From: Pseudomonas lactucae | GTDB lineage: Bacteria; Pseudomonadota; Gammaproteobacteria; Pseudomonadales; Pseudomonadaceae | Length of the DNA stretch: 64,000 bases | Assembly: GCF_016937615.1 (NCBI RefSeq) | Contig: NZ_JAFHKI010000006.1 | Span: 1 to 64,000, forward strand | Direction: 5' to 3' | Part shown: one piece after another, positions 29,214-41,658 of the stretch | How the letters are laid out: each line of letters begins with the position of its first letter | How positions within the stretch are numbered: the first letter of the stretch is position 1 | Translations under genes and position numbers: made by a program | The notes under the pieces: generated by a model | Seen by the model: only the letters and a program-made list of their open reading frames with translations | The model's database searches: none | What the model was told of the DNA's origin: nothing

Positions 29214-30878
29214 ATGGCGTACTACCGCACCCCTCATGACGTTACCGCTCTGCCTGCCTGGCAAGCGCTTAACCAACACCGCCAAGCCATGCAGGATTTC
29301 AGCATGCGCGACGCGTTCAATGCCGATCCCCAGCGCTTTTCCCAGTTCACCTTGAGCAGCTGCGGACTTTTCCTCGATTACTCGAAAAACCTCATCACCG
29401 GCGAAACCCGCGACCTGCTGGTGGGCTTGGCCAAGGAAGTGGGTCTCAAAGACGCAATCGACTCGCTGTACGCCGGCGAGCCGGTTAACTCGTCCGAAGG
29501 CCGCCCTGCCCTGCACACCGCCTTGCGCCGCCCGGTGGGCGACAAGCTGTCGGTAAACGGCGTGAACATCATGCCGGACGTGCACAAGGTGCTGAACCAG
29601 ATCACTGATCTGGTCGGCCGCATCCACGACGGCCTGTGGCGTGGCTACACCGAGAAGCCAATCACCGACGTGGTGAACATCGGCATCGGTGGCTCGTTCC
29701 TCGGCCCGGAGCTGGTCTCCGAAGCGCTGTTGTCCTACGCCCATAAAGGCGTGCGCTGCCACTACCTGGCGAACATCGATGGCAGCGAGTTCCACGAGCT
29801 GACCATGAAGCTGCGCGCCGAGACCACGCTGTTTATCGTCTCGTCGAAATCCTTCAACACCCTGGAAACCCTGAAGAACGCCCAGGCCGCACGTGCCTGG
29901 TACCTGGCCCAGGGTGGCTCGGAAGCCGAGCTGTACCGCCACTTCATCGCCGTATCGAGCAACAATGCGGCGGCCGTGGCGTTCGGTATCCGCGAAGAAA
30001 ACATCTTCCCGATGTGGGACTGGGTCGGCGGCCGTTACTCGCTGTGGTCGGCCATCGGCTTACCCATCGCGCTGGCTATCGGCATGTCCAACTTCAAGGA
30101 ACTGCTGTCCGGTGCCTATACCATGGACCAGCATTTCCAGAACGCGCCGTTCGAGCAGAACATGCCGGTGCTGCTGGGCCTGCTGGGCGTGTGGTACGGC
30201 AACTTCTGGGGTGCGCAGAGCCACGCGATCCTGCCGTACGACCACTACCTGCGTAACATCACCAAGCACTTGCAGCAGTTGGACATGGAATCCAACGGCA
30301 AGAGCGTGCGCCAGGACGGCAAGCCCGTATCCACCGACACCGGCCCGGTGATCTGGGGGGGCGTGGGCTGCAACGGTCAGCACGCCTACCACCAGTTGCT
30401 GCACCAGGGCACCCAACTGATCCCGGCGGACTTCATCGTGCCGATCGTCAGCTTCAACCCAGTGTCCGACCACCATCAGTGGCTGTATGCCAACTGCCTG
30501 TCCCAGAGCCAGGCGCTGATGCTCGGCAAAACCCGCAGCGAAGCCGAAGCCGAACTGCGCGACAAGGGCATCGCTGAAGAAGACGTGCAGAAGCTGGCCC
30601 CGCACAAAGTGATCCCGGGCAACCGTCCAAGCAACACTCTCGTAGTGGAGCGCATCAGCCCGCGTCGCCTGGGCGCGCTGGTGGCGATGTATGAGCACAA
30701 AGTGTTCGTGCAGAGCGTGATCTGGGGCATCAACGCCTTCGACCAATGGGGCGTGGAGCTGGGCAAGGAGCTGGGCAAGGGCGTGTACAACCGCCTGACC
30801 GGCGCTGAAGAAACCCTGGCCGAAGACGCTTCGACCCAGGGCCTGATCAACTACTTCCGCGGTCGTCACCGCGGCTGA
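29214..30878 (+). CDS. pgi: Glucose-6-phosphate isomerase
   Basis: Interconverts glucose-6-phosphate and fructose-6-phosphate. The 554-residue protein has the family signatures [13 protein letters not shown] and the [10 protein letters not shown] phosphate loop. I start at MAYYRTPHD (29214), with AAAGGA 11 bases upstream; the frame stays open 60 bases further but gives an implausible basic leader. Confidence 0.95.
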   Translation: MAYYRTPHDVTALPAWQALNQHRQAMQDFSMRDAFNADPQRFSQFTLSSCGLFLDYSKNLITGETRDLLVGLAKEVGLKDAIDSLYAGEPVNSSEGRPALHTALRRPVGDKLSVNGVNIMPDVHKVLNQITDLVGRIHDGLWRGYTEKPITDVVNIGIGGSFLGPELVSEALLSYAHKGVRCHYLANIDGSEFHELTMKLRAETTLFIVSSKSFNTLETLKNAQAARAWYLAQGGSEAELYRHFIAVSSNNAAAVAFGIREENIFPMWDWVGGRYSLWSAIGLPIALAIGMSNFKELLSGAYTMDQHFQNAPFEQNMPVLLGLLGVWYGNFWGAQSHAILPYDHYLRNITKHLQQLDMESNGKSVRQDGKPVSTDTGPVIWGGVGCNGQHAYHQLLHQGTQLIPADFIVPIVSFNPVSDHHQWLYANCLSQSQALMLGKTRSEAEAELRDKGIAEEDVQKLAPHKVIPGNRPSNTLVVERISPRRLGALVAMYEHKVFVQSVIWGINAFDQWGVELGKELGKGVYNRLTGAEETLAEDASTQGLINYFRGRHRG

Positions 30879-30890
30879 TACCGGTAACGC

Positions 30891-30920
30891 AAGGCCAACG
30901 TCCGTTTGGACGTTGGTCTT
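30891..30920 (+). terminator. Terminator of pgi
   Basis: CCAACGTCC-GTTT-GGACGTTGG, a perfect 9-bp stem with A and T flanks, just after the pgi stop. Confidence 0.75.
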
Positions 30921-30960
30921 GAACCCGCCTGCCACAGGGTGCATCTTTATCACTTGTCGC

Positions 30961-30975
30961 AAAAACAAGAATAAG
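30961..30975 (+). promoter_or_regulatory. A-rich Hfq/Crc-type motif at the acs ribosome site
   Basis: AAAAACAAGAATAAG consists of five ARN triplets and merges with the Shine-Dalgarno (AAGGA) of acs. This is the pattern bound by the distal face of Hfq with Crc in Pseudomonas, so acs translation is probably catabolite-repressed and released by CrcZ. Confidence 0.65.
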
Positions 30976-30983
30976 GAACGCTC

Positions 30984-32921
<1,938 letters not shown>

Positions 32922-32937
32922 GAACCCTCAAGTCGCC

Positions 32938-33806
32938 ATGGAATTTATCCGCAGCCGTATCGAAACCCAGTTGATGAGCCTCACCGGTTTGTCGCTGGGC
33001 CAACTGGACCTGGAAAACCCCAAGGGCGATCCAGGCCTGTTCGGACCGAATTCGGTCAGTTGGCAGGTCCATGGCGACTTCAGCAGCATGCTCATCGGCG
33101 GTATCAGCGCCTTGATGCTGCAAGCCTTGCACCCACTGGCCCTGGCAGGCGTGTGGGACCACTCGAATTTTCGCCAGGACATGCTCGGGCGCCTGCGCCG
33201 CACCTCGCAATTCATTTCCGGCACCACCTTCGGCTCGCGTAAAGACGCCGACTGGCTGATCGAAAAAGTGCGCACCATTCACCTGCAGGTGGTCGGCCAC
33301 GCGCCTGACGGACGGCCGTATGCGGCCAGCGATCCCGAGCTGTTGACCTGGGTGCATGTGGCGGAGGTGAGCAACTTTCTCGCCGCTCACCTGCGCTATC
33401 GCAACCCGCGCCTCTCTGGTCACGACCAGGACCGTTACTACAGCGAAATCGCCGTGGTGGCAGAACGCCTGGGCGCGCGGCATGTGCCACGTTCACGGCA
33501 GGAAATTTCTGATTACCTGGCGCGCATCCGCCCGCAATTGCTGTGCGACGAGCGCAGCCGCGAAGTACTTCGGCTGCTGCTCAATGCGCCCTCCCCCAGC
33601 ACCTTGGCCAGCCCTTTGGCGCGCTGATGATGCAAGCCGGGATCGACCTGCTGCCGGACTGGGCCAGCGCGATGCTTGAGCAACACCAAAGCCCGCTGCA
33701 ACGCCAAGTGATCCGCGCCGGGGTCAGGCGTAGTGCGCCGCTCCTGCGCTGGGCGATGCGCAACGGCTCGGTACAACGCGCGCACCGGCGGATGGGGTTG
33801 ATATAG
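32938..33806 (+). pseudogene. DUF2236 / MpaB-family oxygenase-like protein, one-base frameshift as given
   Basis: Resembles the DUF2236 (latex-clearing protein / MpaB) family of heme oxygenase-like proteins: GDPGLFGPNSVSWQVHGD, LMLQALHPLALAGVWDHSNF and GTTFGSRKDAD. The first frame stops at 33627 after ASPLAR; the C-terminal part (FGALMMQAGIDLLPDWASA to RRMGLI) continues in another frame to 33806. Adding one G to TTGGCC near 33606 joins them as 289 codons plus stop. It lies 16 bases after acs. Its substrate is unknown. As written the product is 229 residues. Confidence 0.8.
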
Positions 33807-33873
33807 GCAGCGCCTCCATAGCTGTTAAACTCCGCGGCCTTATTGCTCTCACTTACCCAGCAAGGCGCGCTCC

Positions 33874-34889
33874 ATGTCTTCCCTGAATCAGCGCTGCGCG
33901 CCGCCCTCGATCAACGCCAAGACCTGATCAACGAACTGCATGCCCAAGGCACCGACTGCTACCGGTTGTTCCACGGCAGCCAGGAAGGCGCCGGCGGCCT
34001 GACCATCGACCGTTACGGCCCGCAGTTGCTGGTGCAAAGCTTCCACCAGTCGCTGGAAACCGCCGATCTGCTGGACCTGCATCAACTGATCAATCAGTAC
34101 ATGGGCCTGGAGCTGCTGCTGGTGTACAACGACCGCTCTCGCGGCAACTCACGCATCGACCGCGAAGATTCGATATACCGCGCCGAACCGGCTGCGCTGG
34201 AAGATCTGATCGGTCACGAATGGGGTCTGAACTACCGTGTGCGCGGGCGGCATGCCGGGCAAGACCCGCTGCTGTTTCTGGACCTGCGCAATACCCGTGG
34301 CTGGGTCAAGGACCACAGCGCCGGCAAAAGCGTACTTAACCTGTTCGCCTATACCTGTGGTGTGGGCCTGAGCGCCGCCGCCGGTGGCGCACGTGAAGTG
34401 TGTAATCTGGATTTTGCCGAGGGCAACCTGGCGGTCGGTCGCGAGAATGGCCTGCTCAATCCATCGTTTCCCACCATGCAGTTCGTTCAGTCCGACTATT
34501 TTCCGGCCATTCGCCAATTGGCCGGCCTGCCGATCACCCAGCGCCGCGGGCAAAAATTGCCGAGCTATCCACGCCTGGAGCAGCGTCAATACGACCTGGT
34601 ATTGCTCGACCCACCGGCGTGGGCCAAGAGCGCATTCGGCACCGTCGACTTGTTGCGCGACTACCAGAGCCTGCTCAAGCCCGCGCTCCTCGCCACGGCC
34701 GACAATGGCGTGCTGATCTGCTGTAACAACCTGGCAAAGGTCAGCATGGAGGATTGGCGTGAACAGGTGCTGCGCTGTGCGGAAAAAGCCGGACGCCCGG
34801 TACGCGACTGGAAGATCATGACACCCGGCGCGGATTTCCCATCCCAGGATCAACAGCCGCCGTTGAAGACGTTGATACTCCAACTGTAA
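33874..34889 (+). CDS. Class I SAM-dependent methyltransferase (RlmI/RlmK-like), 5' frameshift likely
   Basis: A methyltransferase with motif I LNLFAYTCGVGLSAAAGGA and catalytic-type motif LVLLDPPAWAKS, like 23S rRNA cytosine/guanine methyltransferases. The natural start is probably the ATG at 33874 (MSSLNQALRAALDQ), but that frame breaks after codon 6. Adding one A near 33890 (AATCAGCG to AATCAAGCG) joins it to the long frame and gives 338 residues. Without the correction the reading frame opens upstream at 33843 with an atypical N-terminus. The exact rRNA target is not decided by sequence. Confidence 0.82.
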
Positions 34890-34976
34890 GTAACTTCCGA
34901 AAGCCCCTGCTCTTCGGAACCGAAAACCCGTGCCATACTCCAAGGCACTCCTGTTCGACATAGATGGCGCCGCCCC

Positions 34977-37904
34977 ATGCCCAAAGGATTGATCCGCGCC
35001 GTTGGCGCCCTGTTGACCGCCCTTGCCTTGTACAGCTTGCTGGGCTTCTTGATTCTGCCGGGCATTGCCCTTCGTATCGCCAACCAACAGTTGGCCCATT
35101 ACGCCACGGTGCCGGCACGGATCGAGCGCATCGAACTCAACCCGTTCAGCCTGGAAGTGACAGCATGGGGCTTGAAGATCGGCGACCCTGGCAAGGAACA
35201 GGTGGGTTTCGAGCGCCTCTACGCCAACTTGCAGATCGACAGCCTGTGGACCCGCGCACTGCACCTGGCCGATGTACAACTGGACCAGCCCAAGACCGAA
35301 CTGCTGTTCGACAAATCAGGCCAACTGAACCTTGCGCAGTTGTTCAAACTGCCGCCGAGTGAGCCCACTCCGGCCGACCCCGAGGCCAAACCGTTCCCGC
35401 TGCGCGTCGATAACATCAAGCTGGCGGGCGGCTACGTGCACTTTCAGGATTTGCGTCCCAGCGAGCCCATCGAGTTTCTCTACGACAAGCTCGACTTTGA
35501 ACTGAAAAACCTCAGCACCCTGCCTGAGGACAATGCCGACATGACCCTGGTCGCAGCTGGCCCCGAAGGCGGGCAGATTGACTGGAAAGGCAATTTCAGC
35601 CTGATACCCATCACCTCAAAAGGCACCCTTAAAGTCACCGACGGCAAGATGAAAGCCTGGTGGCCCTATGTGCGTGACGCACTGCCCCTGGTGCTCGAAG
35701 ACGGCGTGCTCAATTTCAGCACCGATTACACCTTCAGCCTGGCCAAGGAAACCGAACTGAACCTGACCAACACCGCCGCCAGCATCGCGCCATTTGCCAT
35801 CAAGGCGCCGGACGGACGTCCATTGGTGCGCCTGGAGCGCCTGGATGTCAGCGAGACCACGGTAGACCTGGCCAAGCAGCACGTGGTGGTCGGCAAAATC
35901 CGCAGCAACAAGCTGGAAACCTGGGCCGCCCGTGAAGCCGATGGGCAGTTGGACTGGCAGAAACTGTTCGCCGGCCAACCGAGCAAACCGAGCAAGGCGC
36001 CAGCGACCGCACCGGCAACCGCCGACTCCCCCAAGCCTGCACCCGCAGCGCCAAGCAAACCCTGGCAGGTACTGCTCAAGGATGTGCAACTGCGCAACTA
36101 TCAGGTTCACCTGGCTGACCGTCAGGCCAAACCGGCCGTCGCGCTGGAACTGGGCCCGCTGAACGTCGATATGCAGAACTTCGACAGCCTCAACGCAAGC
36201 CCCTTTACACTCAAGGTCGACAGCGGCCTGGGCAAGCAAGGCAAGATCCAGGCGGCTGGCGAGGTCAACCTCAACCCCGTCAGCGCCAGGCTGAAAGTGA
36301 ATACCAAGGACATCGACCTGCGGGTCGCCCAGTCCTACATCAGCCCGTTCATCCGCCTGGAACTGCGTAGCGGCATGCTCGGCAGCGATCTTGATGTGAA
36401 CCTCAAGAGTACCGAGCCGTTGGCATTGCAGATCACCGGCCGCGCACAAGTCGACCAACTGCATACCCTCGACACCCTCAAGACCCGTGACTTCGTCAAA
36501 TGGCAGCGCCTGATGATCGAAGGGCTGAACTACCAGCACGGCGACAGCCTGTCGATCGCCAAGGTCAGCCTGCTGCAGCCTTATGCGCGTTTCATGATCA
36601 ACGATGACCGCACCACCAACGTCGACGATTTGCTGATACCGCAGCCGGCCGACAGTGGCGCCAAGCCACCGGCGCAAAAGACCGCAAGCAAAGAAAAACC
36701 GCTGGGCATTCTTATCGGGCAGATCGCAATCAATGACGGCTCGGCCAACTTCGCCGACTTCAGCCTTACCCCCAACTTCGCTACCGCGATTCAGCAGCTC
36801 AACGGGCAAATCGGCACGATTGACAGCCGCCAGGCCAAACCTGCAAGCGTGGATATCAAGGGCAAGGTGGACCGCTACGCGCCAGTCACTATCAAGGGCA
36901 GCGTGAACCCATTCGATCCGATGGCAGCCCTGAACATCGCGACCAGCTTCAAACGGGTCGAGCTGACCACCCTGACCCCTTACTCAGGTAAGTTCGCCGG
37001 GTTCCGTATCCGCAAGGGCCGGCTCAACCTCGACTTGCACTACGTGATCACCAAGGGCCAGTTGAAGGCCGAAAATAAAGTGGTGGTCGAGCAGCTGCAA
37101 CTGGGTGAAAAAGTCGACAGCGCCGATGCCGTGGATTTACCGATTCGCCTGGCTGTTGCCCTGCTCAAAGACAGCGACGGCAAGATTTCCATCGAACTGC
37201 CGGTCACCGGCGACCTGAACAACCCGCAATTCAGCGTGATGCCGATTGTATGGCAGACCCTGCGTAACCTGGTGGTTCGCGCAGCTGCCGCACCGTTCAA
37301 GTTCATCGGCGGGCTGGTCACCGGAGGCGGTGCGGAAGACCTGGGCAATGTGTCGTTTGCCGCAGGCTCCAGTGAACTGGATAAAGATGCCGAGGGCGCA
37401 CTGAACACCCTGGCCAAGGCGCTGAAAGAACGCCCTGCCCTGCGCCTGGAAATTGAAGGGACGGCGGCCGCCAGCAGCGATGGTCCATTCCTGGCCGCCC
37501 AACGCCTGGAACGGGAATACCAGTACAACTATTACAAAATCCTGCAGCGCCGTGGCGATAAGGTGCCTGCCCAAGCCTCCTTGCTGGAGGTTCCGGAACG
37601 CGAAAAAGCACCATTGCTCGAGGGCATCTACCGTACCCGCGTGAAACAACAGCCACCGGCAGAATGGAAAGACCTGAGCAGCGATGAACGCAGCGCCAAG
37701 TTGCGTAACGGCGTGATCGCGTTCTGGAGCAACAGCGACGTGCTGCTGCGCAAACTCGGCCAGGACCGTGCCAGCACGATCAAGGATTACCTGGTGGACA
37801 AGGGGCAGTTGGAAGATGACAGGGTGTACTTCATCGATGCCAACCTGGGCCAGGCCGAGAAAGATGGCCGGGTGGTGACGCCGATGCATCTGGATGCCGA
37901 ATAA
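34977..37904 (+). CDS. AsmA-like DUF748 envelope protein with OmpA-like tail
   Basis: A 975-residue protein with one N-terminal membrane anchor (about 8-33) and a long beta-rich periplasmic body typical of DUF748/AsmA-like proteins, relatives of the repeating-beta-groove lipid transporters. A Pro/Ala/Lys-rich linker lies near residues 338-360. Towards the C-terminus, FAAGSSELDKDAEGALNTLA resembles the start of an OmpA-like peptidoglycan-binding domain. Role in envelope maintenance or lipid movement is inferred from the family only. It is monocistronic with its own terminator. Confidence 0.75.
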   Translation: MPKGLIRAVGALLTALALYSLLGFLILPGIALRIANQQLAHYATVPARIERIELNPFSLEVTAWGLKIGDPGKEQVGFERLYANLQIDSLWTRALHLADVQLDQPKTELLFDKSGQLNLAQLFKLPPSEPTPADPEAKPFPLRVDNIKLAGGYVHFQDLRPSEPIEFLYDKLDFELKNLSTLPEDNADMTLVAAGPEGGQIDWKGNFSLIPITSKGTLKVTDGKMKAWWPYVRDALPLVLEDGVLNFSTDYTFSLAKETELNLTNTAASIAPFAIKAPDGRPLVRLERLDVSETTVDLAKQHVVVGKIRSNKLETWAAREADGQLDWQKLFAGQPSKPSKAPATAPATADSPKPAPAAPSKPWQVLLKDVQLRNYQVHLADRQAKPAVALELGPLNVDMQNFDSLNASPFTLKVDSGLGKQGKIQAAGEVNLNPVSARLKVNTKDIDLRVAQSYISPFIRLELRSGMLGSDLDVNLKSTEPLALQITGRAQVDQLHTLDTLKTRDFVKWQRLMIEGLNYQHGDSLSIAKVSLLQPYARFMINDDRTTNVDDLLIPQPADSGAKPPAQKTASKEKPLGILIGQIAINDGSANFADFSLTPNFATAIQQLNGQIGTIDSRQAKPASVDIKGKVDRYAPVTIKGSVNPFDPMAALNIATSFKRVELTTLTPYSGKFAGFRIRKGRLNLDLHYVITKGQLKAENKVVVEQLQLGEKVDSADAVDLPIRLAVALLKDSDGKISIELPVTGDLNNPQFSVMPIVWQTLRNLVVRAAAAPFKFIGGLVTGGGAEDLGNVSFAAGSSELDKDAEGALNTLAKALKERPALRLEIEGTAAASSDGPFLAAQRLEREYQYNYYKILQRRGDKVPAQASLLEVPEREKAPLLEGIYRTRVKQQPPAEWKDLSSDERSAKLRNGVIAFWSNSDVLLRKLGQDRASTIKDYLVDKGQLEDDRVYFIDANLGQAEKDGRVVTPMHLDAE

Positions 37905-37918
37905 CTGCCCACAATAGA

Positions 37919-37950
37919 ACAGGCCCCGGCACAAGTGTCGGGGCCTGTAA
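37919..37950 (+). terminator. Terminator of the DUF748 gene
   Basis: A near-perfect 13-bp stem, ACAGGCCCCGGCAC pairing with TGTCGGGGCCTGT around loop AAG, with one G-U pair. The T run is weak. Confidence 0.65.
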
Positions 37951-38054
37951 TGACCACATCCGTGTGGTCGGTCGCATGAACCTCAGAGGTGCATTGAGTG
38001 GATATCTGACTCACGCGCCGCCGCCGCTAAGTTGTTCAAACGAACTGTCCAGCG

Positions 38055-38678
38055 TTACTCGGCTTTCAGGCCATCAGCCGATACAGCCTTCACGCCTTTG
38101 ATTTTCTTGGTGATCGCAACAGCAGTGGCTTTCTGCGATTCAGTCACAGCAGTAGCGGACGACAGGGACACCACACCTTTGTTGGTTTCGACCTTGATGT
38201 CAGTGCCAGGAATGCCCTTCTCAGTCACTAGATCAGCTTTCACTTTGGTAGTGATCCAAGTGTCGCTGGTGGTTTCTTTAGCGTCATGAGCTGCACTTTT
38301 GGTTTTGTCGATACCGTCAGCTTTAGTAGCGCCGCCAGCCAGCAGGCCATCAGCGGATACCGCGGTCACACCTTTGATTTTCTTGGTGATGGCTACAGCA
38401 GTCGCTTTCTGCGAGTCCGAGATAGCTACGTCCGAAGACAGGGAAACCACACCTTTGTTGGTCTCAACCTTGATATCCGAACCTGGGATGCCTTTTTCAG
38501 TCAGCAGGTCAGCTTTGACTTTGGTGGTGATCCAGGTATCGGAAGTGGACTCTTTGGCCTTGGTCATTTCGCCTGCGGCCAGGGTCATTGGCGCTTGGGT
38601 AGGCTGGGCAAAGGCGGCGTTAGCCATGGCCAGGGTCAGGGCAGTAGCAGTGGCGGTAGCGAGAGCGAACTTCTTCAT
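38055..38678 (-). CDS. Periplasmic protein with two near-identical BON domains (OsmY-like)
   Basis: 207 residues: a Sec signal (MKKFALATATATALTLAMAN, cleavage near AFA-QPT), then two BON domains. Each has SDTWITTKVKAD, EKGIPG and DIKVETNKGVVSLSS, and they differ at only a few residues. OsmY-type BON proteins act in the periplasm under osmotic or envelope stress. The close identity of the repeats points to a recent tandem duplication or ongoing conversion. Confidence 0.87.
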   Translation of the reverse strand: MKKFALATATATALTLAMANAAFAQPTQAPMTLAAGEMTKAKESTSDTWITTKVKADLLTEKGIPGSDIKVETNKGVVSLSSDVAISDSQKATAVAITKKIKGVTAVSADGLLAGGATKADGIDKTKSAAHDAKETTSDTWITTKVKADLVTEKGIPGTDIKVETNKGVVSLSSATAVTESQKATAVAITKKIKGVKAVSADGLKAE

Positions 38679-38923
38679 ACGAGTAACTCCTGTTTTATTA
38701 AAAGTCTGCGGCGTGTGAACCTTGATGCTGCAGCGTTAACAGGGTTATTGCAGGCGGTGTGCCAACTCTCGAATACAAACAAAACCCTTATAAAACAATG
38801 ATTTAAAAATTATGCAGATTTTTGGAATCGTGCAACTTGCATGAAGCCGATCGTGCCTGCATGCAAGTTGCGGCTTTTCGGGTCTATTTAAGCGACTGAT
38901 TTTTAGGTACTTTCCTGCGCCCA

Positions 38924-38950
38924 TAAAAAAAGGACTCCGAAGAGTCCTCT
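38924..38950 (-). terminator. Terminator of pnp
   Basis: AGGACTC-CGAA-GAGTCCT. On the minus strand it is followed by a run of T and lies just past the pnp stop. The T-rich right side would also allow rightward function. Confidence 0.82.
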
Positions 38951-38973
38951 TTTTCAGCGTAAGACTGGGGTGA

Positions 38974-41079
38974 TTAAACGCCCGAAGCCTTGGCTGCTGC
39001 TACGTCCTTGATGGACAGCTTGATACGGCCGCGGTTATCCACGTCCAGTACCAGCACTTCCACTTCCTGGCCTTCTTTGAGAATGTCGGTGACTTTCTCA
39101 ACGCGAGCGTCGCTCAGCATCGAGATATGCACCAGACCGTCCTTGCCCGGCAGGATGTTGACGAATGCGCCGAAGTCGACGATGCGCTCAACCTTACCGA
39201 CGTAGATCTTGCCGATCTCGGCTTCAGCGGTAATACCCAGAACGCGCTGACGTGCTGCTTCAGCTGCTTCCTTGGTTTCGCCGAAGATCTTGATCGAGCC
39301 GTCGTCTTCGATGTCGATCGAAGCCTTGGTCTCTTCACAGATCGCGCGAATGGTCGCGCCGCCTTTACCGATGACATCACGGATTTTGTCGGTGTCGATT
39401 TTCATCGCGATCATGGTCGGAGCATTTTCCGACAGCTCGGTACGCGACTGGCCAATGATCTGGTTCATCTGGCCGAGGATGTTCAGGCGCGCTTCCAGGG
39501 CTTGGCCCAGGGCGATCTCCATGATTTCTTCGGTGATGCCTTTGATCTTGATGTCCATCTGCAGCGCGGTAACACCTTTAGCGGTACCGGCTACTTTGAA
39601 GTCCATGTCGCCCAGGTGGTCTTCGTCACCCAGGATGTCGGTCAGGATGGCGAACTTCTCGCCTTCTTTAACCAGACCCATGGCGATACCGGCAACCGGT
39701 GCCTTCATCGGCACACCGGCGTCCATCAGGGCCAGGGAAGCGCCGCAAACGGAAGCCATGGAGCTGGAGCCATTGGACTCGGTGATTTCCGACACAACAC
39801 GGATGGTGTACGGGAACACGTCAGCAGCAGGCAGCATGGCCTGAACCGAACGGCGGGCCAGACGGCCGTGACCGATTTCGCGGCGACCGGCACCGCCCAT
39901 GCGACCACACTCGCCCACCGAGAACGGAGGGAAGTTGTAGTGCAGCATGAAGGGGTCTTTTTTCTCGCCTTCCAGGGTGTCCAGCAGCTGTGCGTCGCGG
40001 GCAGTACCCAGCGTCGCAACGACCAGTGCCTGGGTTTCACCACGGGTGAACAGGGCAGAACCGTGAGTCTTGGGCAGAACACCGACTTCGATGTTCAGCG
40101 GACGCACGGTGCGGGTGTCGCGACCATCGATACGTGGCTTGCCGTTAACGATGTTTTCGCGAACGGTGCGGTATTCGATTTCACCGAATGCAGCTTTGAC
40201 GTCGCTGGCGGAAGGCTGGCCTTCTTCACCGGACAGCTTGGCTACAACCTGCTCCTTCAACTCGCCCAGGCGAGCGTAGCGGTCGGCCTTGACGGTGATG
40301 GTGTAGGCATCGGAGATAGCAGCGCCGAACTCGGAGCGGATAGCACCCAGCAGTTCAGTCGCTTCGGCTTGTGGAGCCCAGGCCCAGGTTGGCTTGGCAG
40401 CTTCGGCAGCCAGTTCTTTAACCGCGTTGATCACGGACTGGAACTCGTCGTGAGCAAACAGTACCGCGCCCAGCATCTGGTCTTCGGTCAGCTCTTTGGC
40501 TTCCGATTCAACCATCAGTACGGCTTCCGAGGTACCGGCAACGACCATGTCCAGGCTCGACGCTTTCAGTTGCTCGTAAGTCGGGTTCAGCAGGTAGCCG
40601 GTGCTTTCGTGGAAAGCTACGCGGGCGGCGCCGATCGGGCCATCGAAAGGAATGCCGGAGATGGCCAGGGCCGCCGACGTACCGATCATCGCAGCGATGT
40701 CCGGATCGGTCTTCTTGCTGGTGGAAACGACGGTGCAGACGACCTGCACTTCGTTCATGAAGCCTTCTGGGAACAGCGGACGGATCGGACGGTCGATCAG
40801 TCGGGAAGTCAGGGTTTCTTTCTCGGAAGGACGGCCTTCACGCTTGAAGAAACCGCCAGGGATCTTACCGGCAGCGTAAGTCTTTTCCTGGTAGTGAACG
40901 GACAGAGGGAAGAAGCCCTTGCTCGGATCAGCGGTCTTGGCGCCAACAACGGTCACCAATACGGTCACGTCGTCATCAACGGTAACCAGCACTGCGCCGG
41001 AGGCTTGACGGGCAATACGGCCTGTCTCGAGGGTAACGGTCGACTGACCGAACTGGAATTTTTTGATAACCGGGTTCAC
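38974..41079 (-). CDS. pnp: Polyribonucleotide nucleotidyltransferase (PNPase)
   Basis: A phosphorolytic 3'-5' exoribonuclease. The 701 residues contain two RNase PH domains ([20 protein letters not shown] in the first; the active core near [15 protein letters not shown] in the second), then KH ([11 protein letters not shown]) and S1 ([19 protein letters not shown]) domains. A GTG start is preceded by GAAGGTAGGA. The long gap to rpsO (194 bases) fits the leader region where PNPase is autoregulated in E. coli; I did not identify a specific structure. Confidence 0.96.
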   Translation of the reverse strand: MNPVIKKFQFGQSTVTLETGRIARQASGAVLVTVDDDVTVLVTVVGAKTADPSKGFFPLSVHYQEKTYAAGKIPGGFFKREGRPSEKETLTSRLIDRPIRPLFPEGFMNEVQVVCTVVSTSKKTDPDIAAMIGTSAALAISGIPFDGPIGAARVAFHESTGYLLNPTYEQLKASSLDMVVAGTSEAVLMVESEAKELTEDQMLGAVLFAHDEFQSVINAVKELAAEAAKPTWAWAPQAEATELLGAIRSEFGAAISDAYTITVKADRYARLGELKEQVVAKLSGEEGQPSASDVKAAFGEIEYRTVRENIVNGKPRIDGRDTRTVRPLNIEVGVLPKTHGSALFTRGETQALVVATLGTARDAQLLDTLEGEKKDPFMLHYNFPPFSVGECGRMGGAGRREIGHGRLARRSVQAMLPAADVFPYTIRVVSEITESNGSSSMASVCGASLALMDAGVPMKAPVAGIAMGLVKEGEKFAILTDILGDEDHLGDMDFKVAGTAKGVTALQMDIKIKGITEEIMEIALGQALEARLNILGQMNQIIGQSRTELSENAPTMIAMKIDTDKIRDVIGKGGATIRAICEETKASIDIEDDGSIKIFGETKEAAEAARQRVLGITAEAEIGKIYVGKVERIVDFGAFVNILPGKDGLVHISMLSDARVEKVTDILKEGQEVEVLVLDVDNRGRIKLSIKDVAAAKASGV

Positions 41080-41273
41080 GGTGTCCTACCTTCTTTGTGG
41101 CTCTTGGGGAACTTGTCTTCTTGCGAAATTCTTGGGCAATGTCGGGAATCGGCCCAACCCTTGTCCAGGGTAAAACGTGTATCCAGATAAAACTTGAGGC
41201 TGGGAGCCTGCCATGGGCCAACGGGAATCCCGATGACACACGGCAGACAACCAACCTCTAGCGCAATCGCTGA

Positions 41274-41543
41274 TTAGCGACGCAGACCCAGGCGACCGAT
41301 CAGAGCCTGATAACGACCCAGATCCTTGCCTTTCAGGTAGTCCAGCAGCTTACGGCGCTGGTTTACCATGCGGATCAGACCACGACGGGAGTGGTGGTCT
41401 TTACCGTTGGCCTTGAAGTGACCTTGCAGCTTGTTGATGTTGTGGGTCAGCAGTGCAACTTGCACTTCTGGCGAACCAGTGTCACCAACAGCTTGCTGAT
41501 AGTCAGCTACGATTTGTGCTTTTTCTTGAACGTCGAGAGCCAT
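41274..41543 (-). CDS. rpsO: 30S ribosomal protein S15
   Basis: An 89-residue primary 16S rRNA-binding protein, with the typical [25 protein letters not shown] segment. It sits between truB and pnp, the conserved order in gammaproteobacteria. Confidence 0.97.
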   Translation of the reverse strand: MALDVQEKAQIVADYQQAVGDTGSPEVQVALLTHNINKLQGHFKANGKDHHSRRGLIRMVNQRRKLLDYLKGKDLGRYQALIGRLGLRR

Positions 41544-41611
41544 GAGGCAATCCTTTTTTCAGGAAACCACCCAAAGGGCAGTTTCAACAGGCCAGGGACA
41601 AATCCCTGTAT

Positions 41612-41652
41612 CTAAAAATGAGTGTTGACCATGCCTGTTAACAGCCACACTC
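41612..41652 (-). terminator. Hairpin between truB and rpsO
   Basis: On the minus strand GAGTGT ... ACACTC encloses the palindrome CTGTTAACAG and is followed by ATTTTTAG. It could be a partial terminator or an RNase processing site ahead of rpsO. Confidence 0.45.
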
Positions 41653-41658
41653 GTTCGG

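Noticed and set aside
39127..41190. Very long plus-strand open frames opposite pnp, ilvI, infB and ftsH
   Set aside because: They are antisense shadows of conserved GC-rich genes and lack any family signature.
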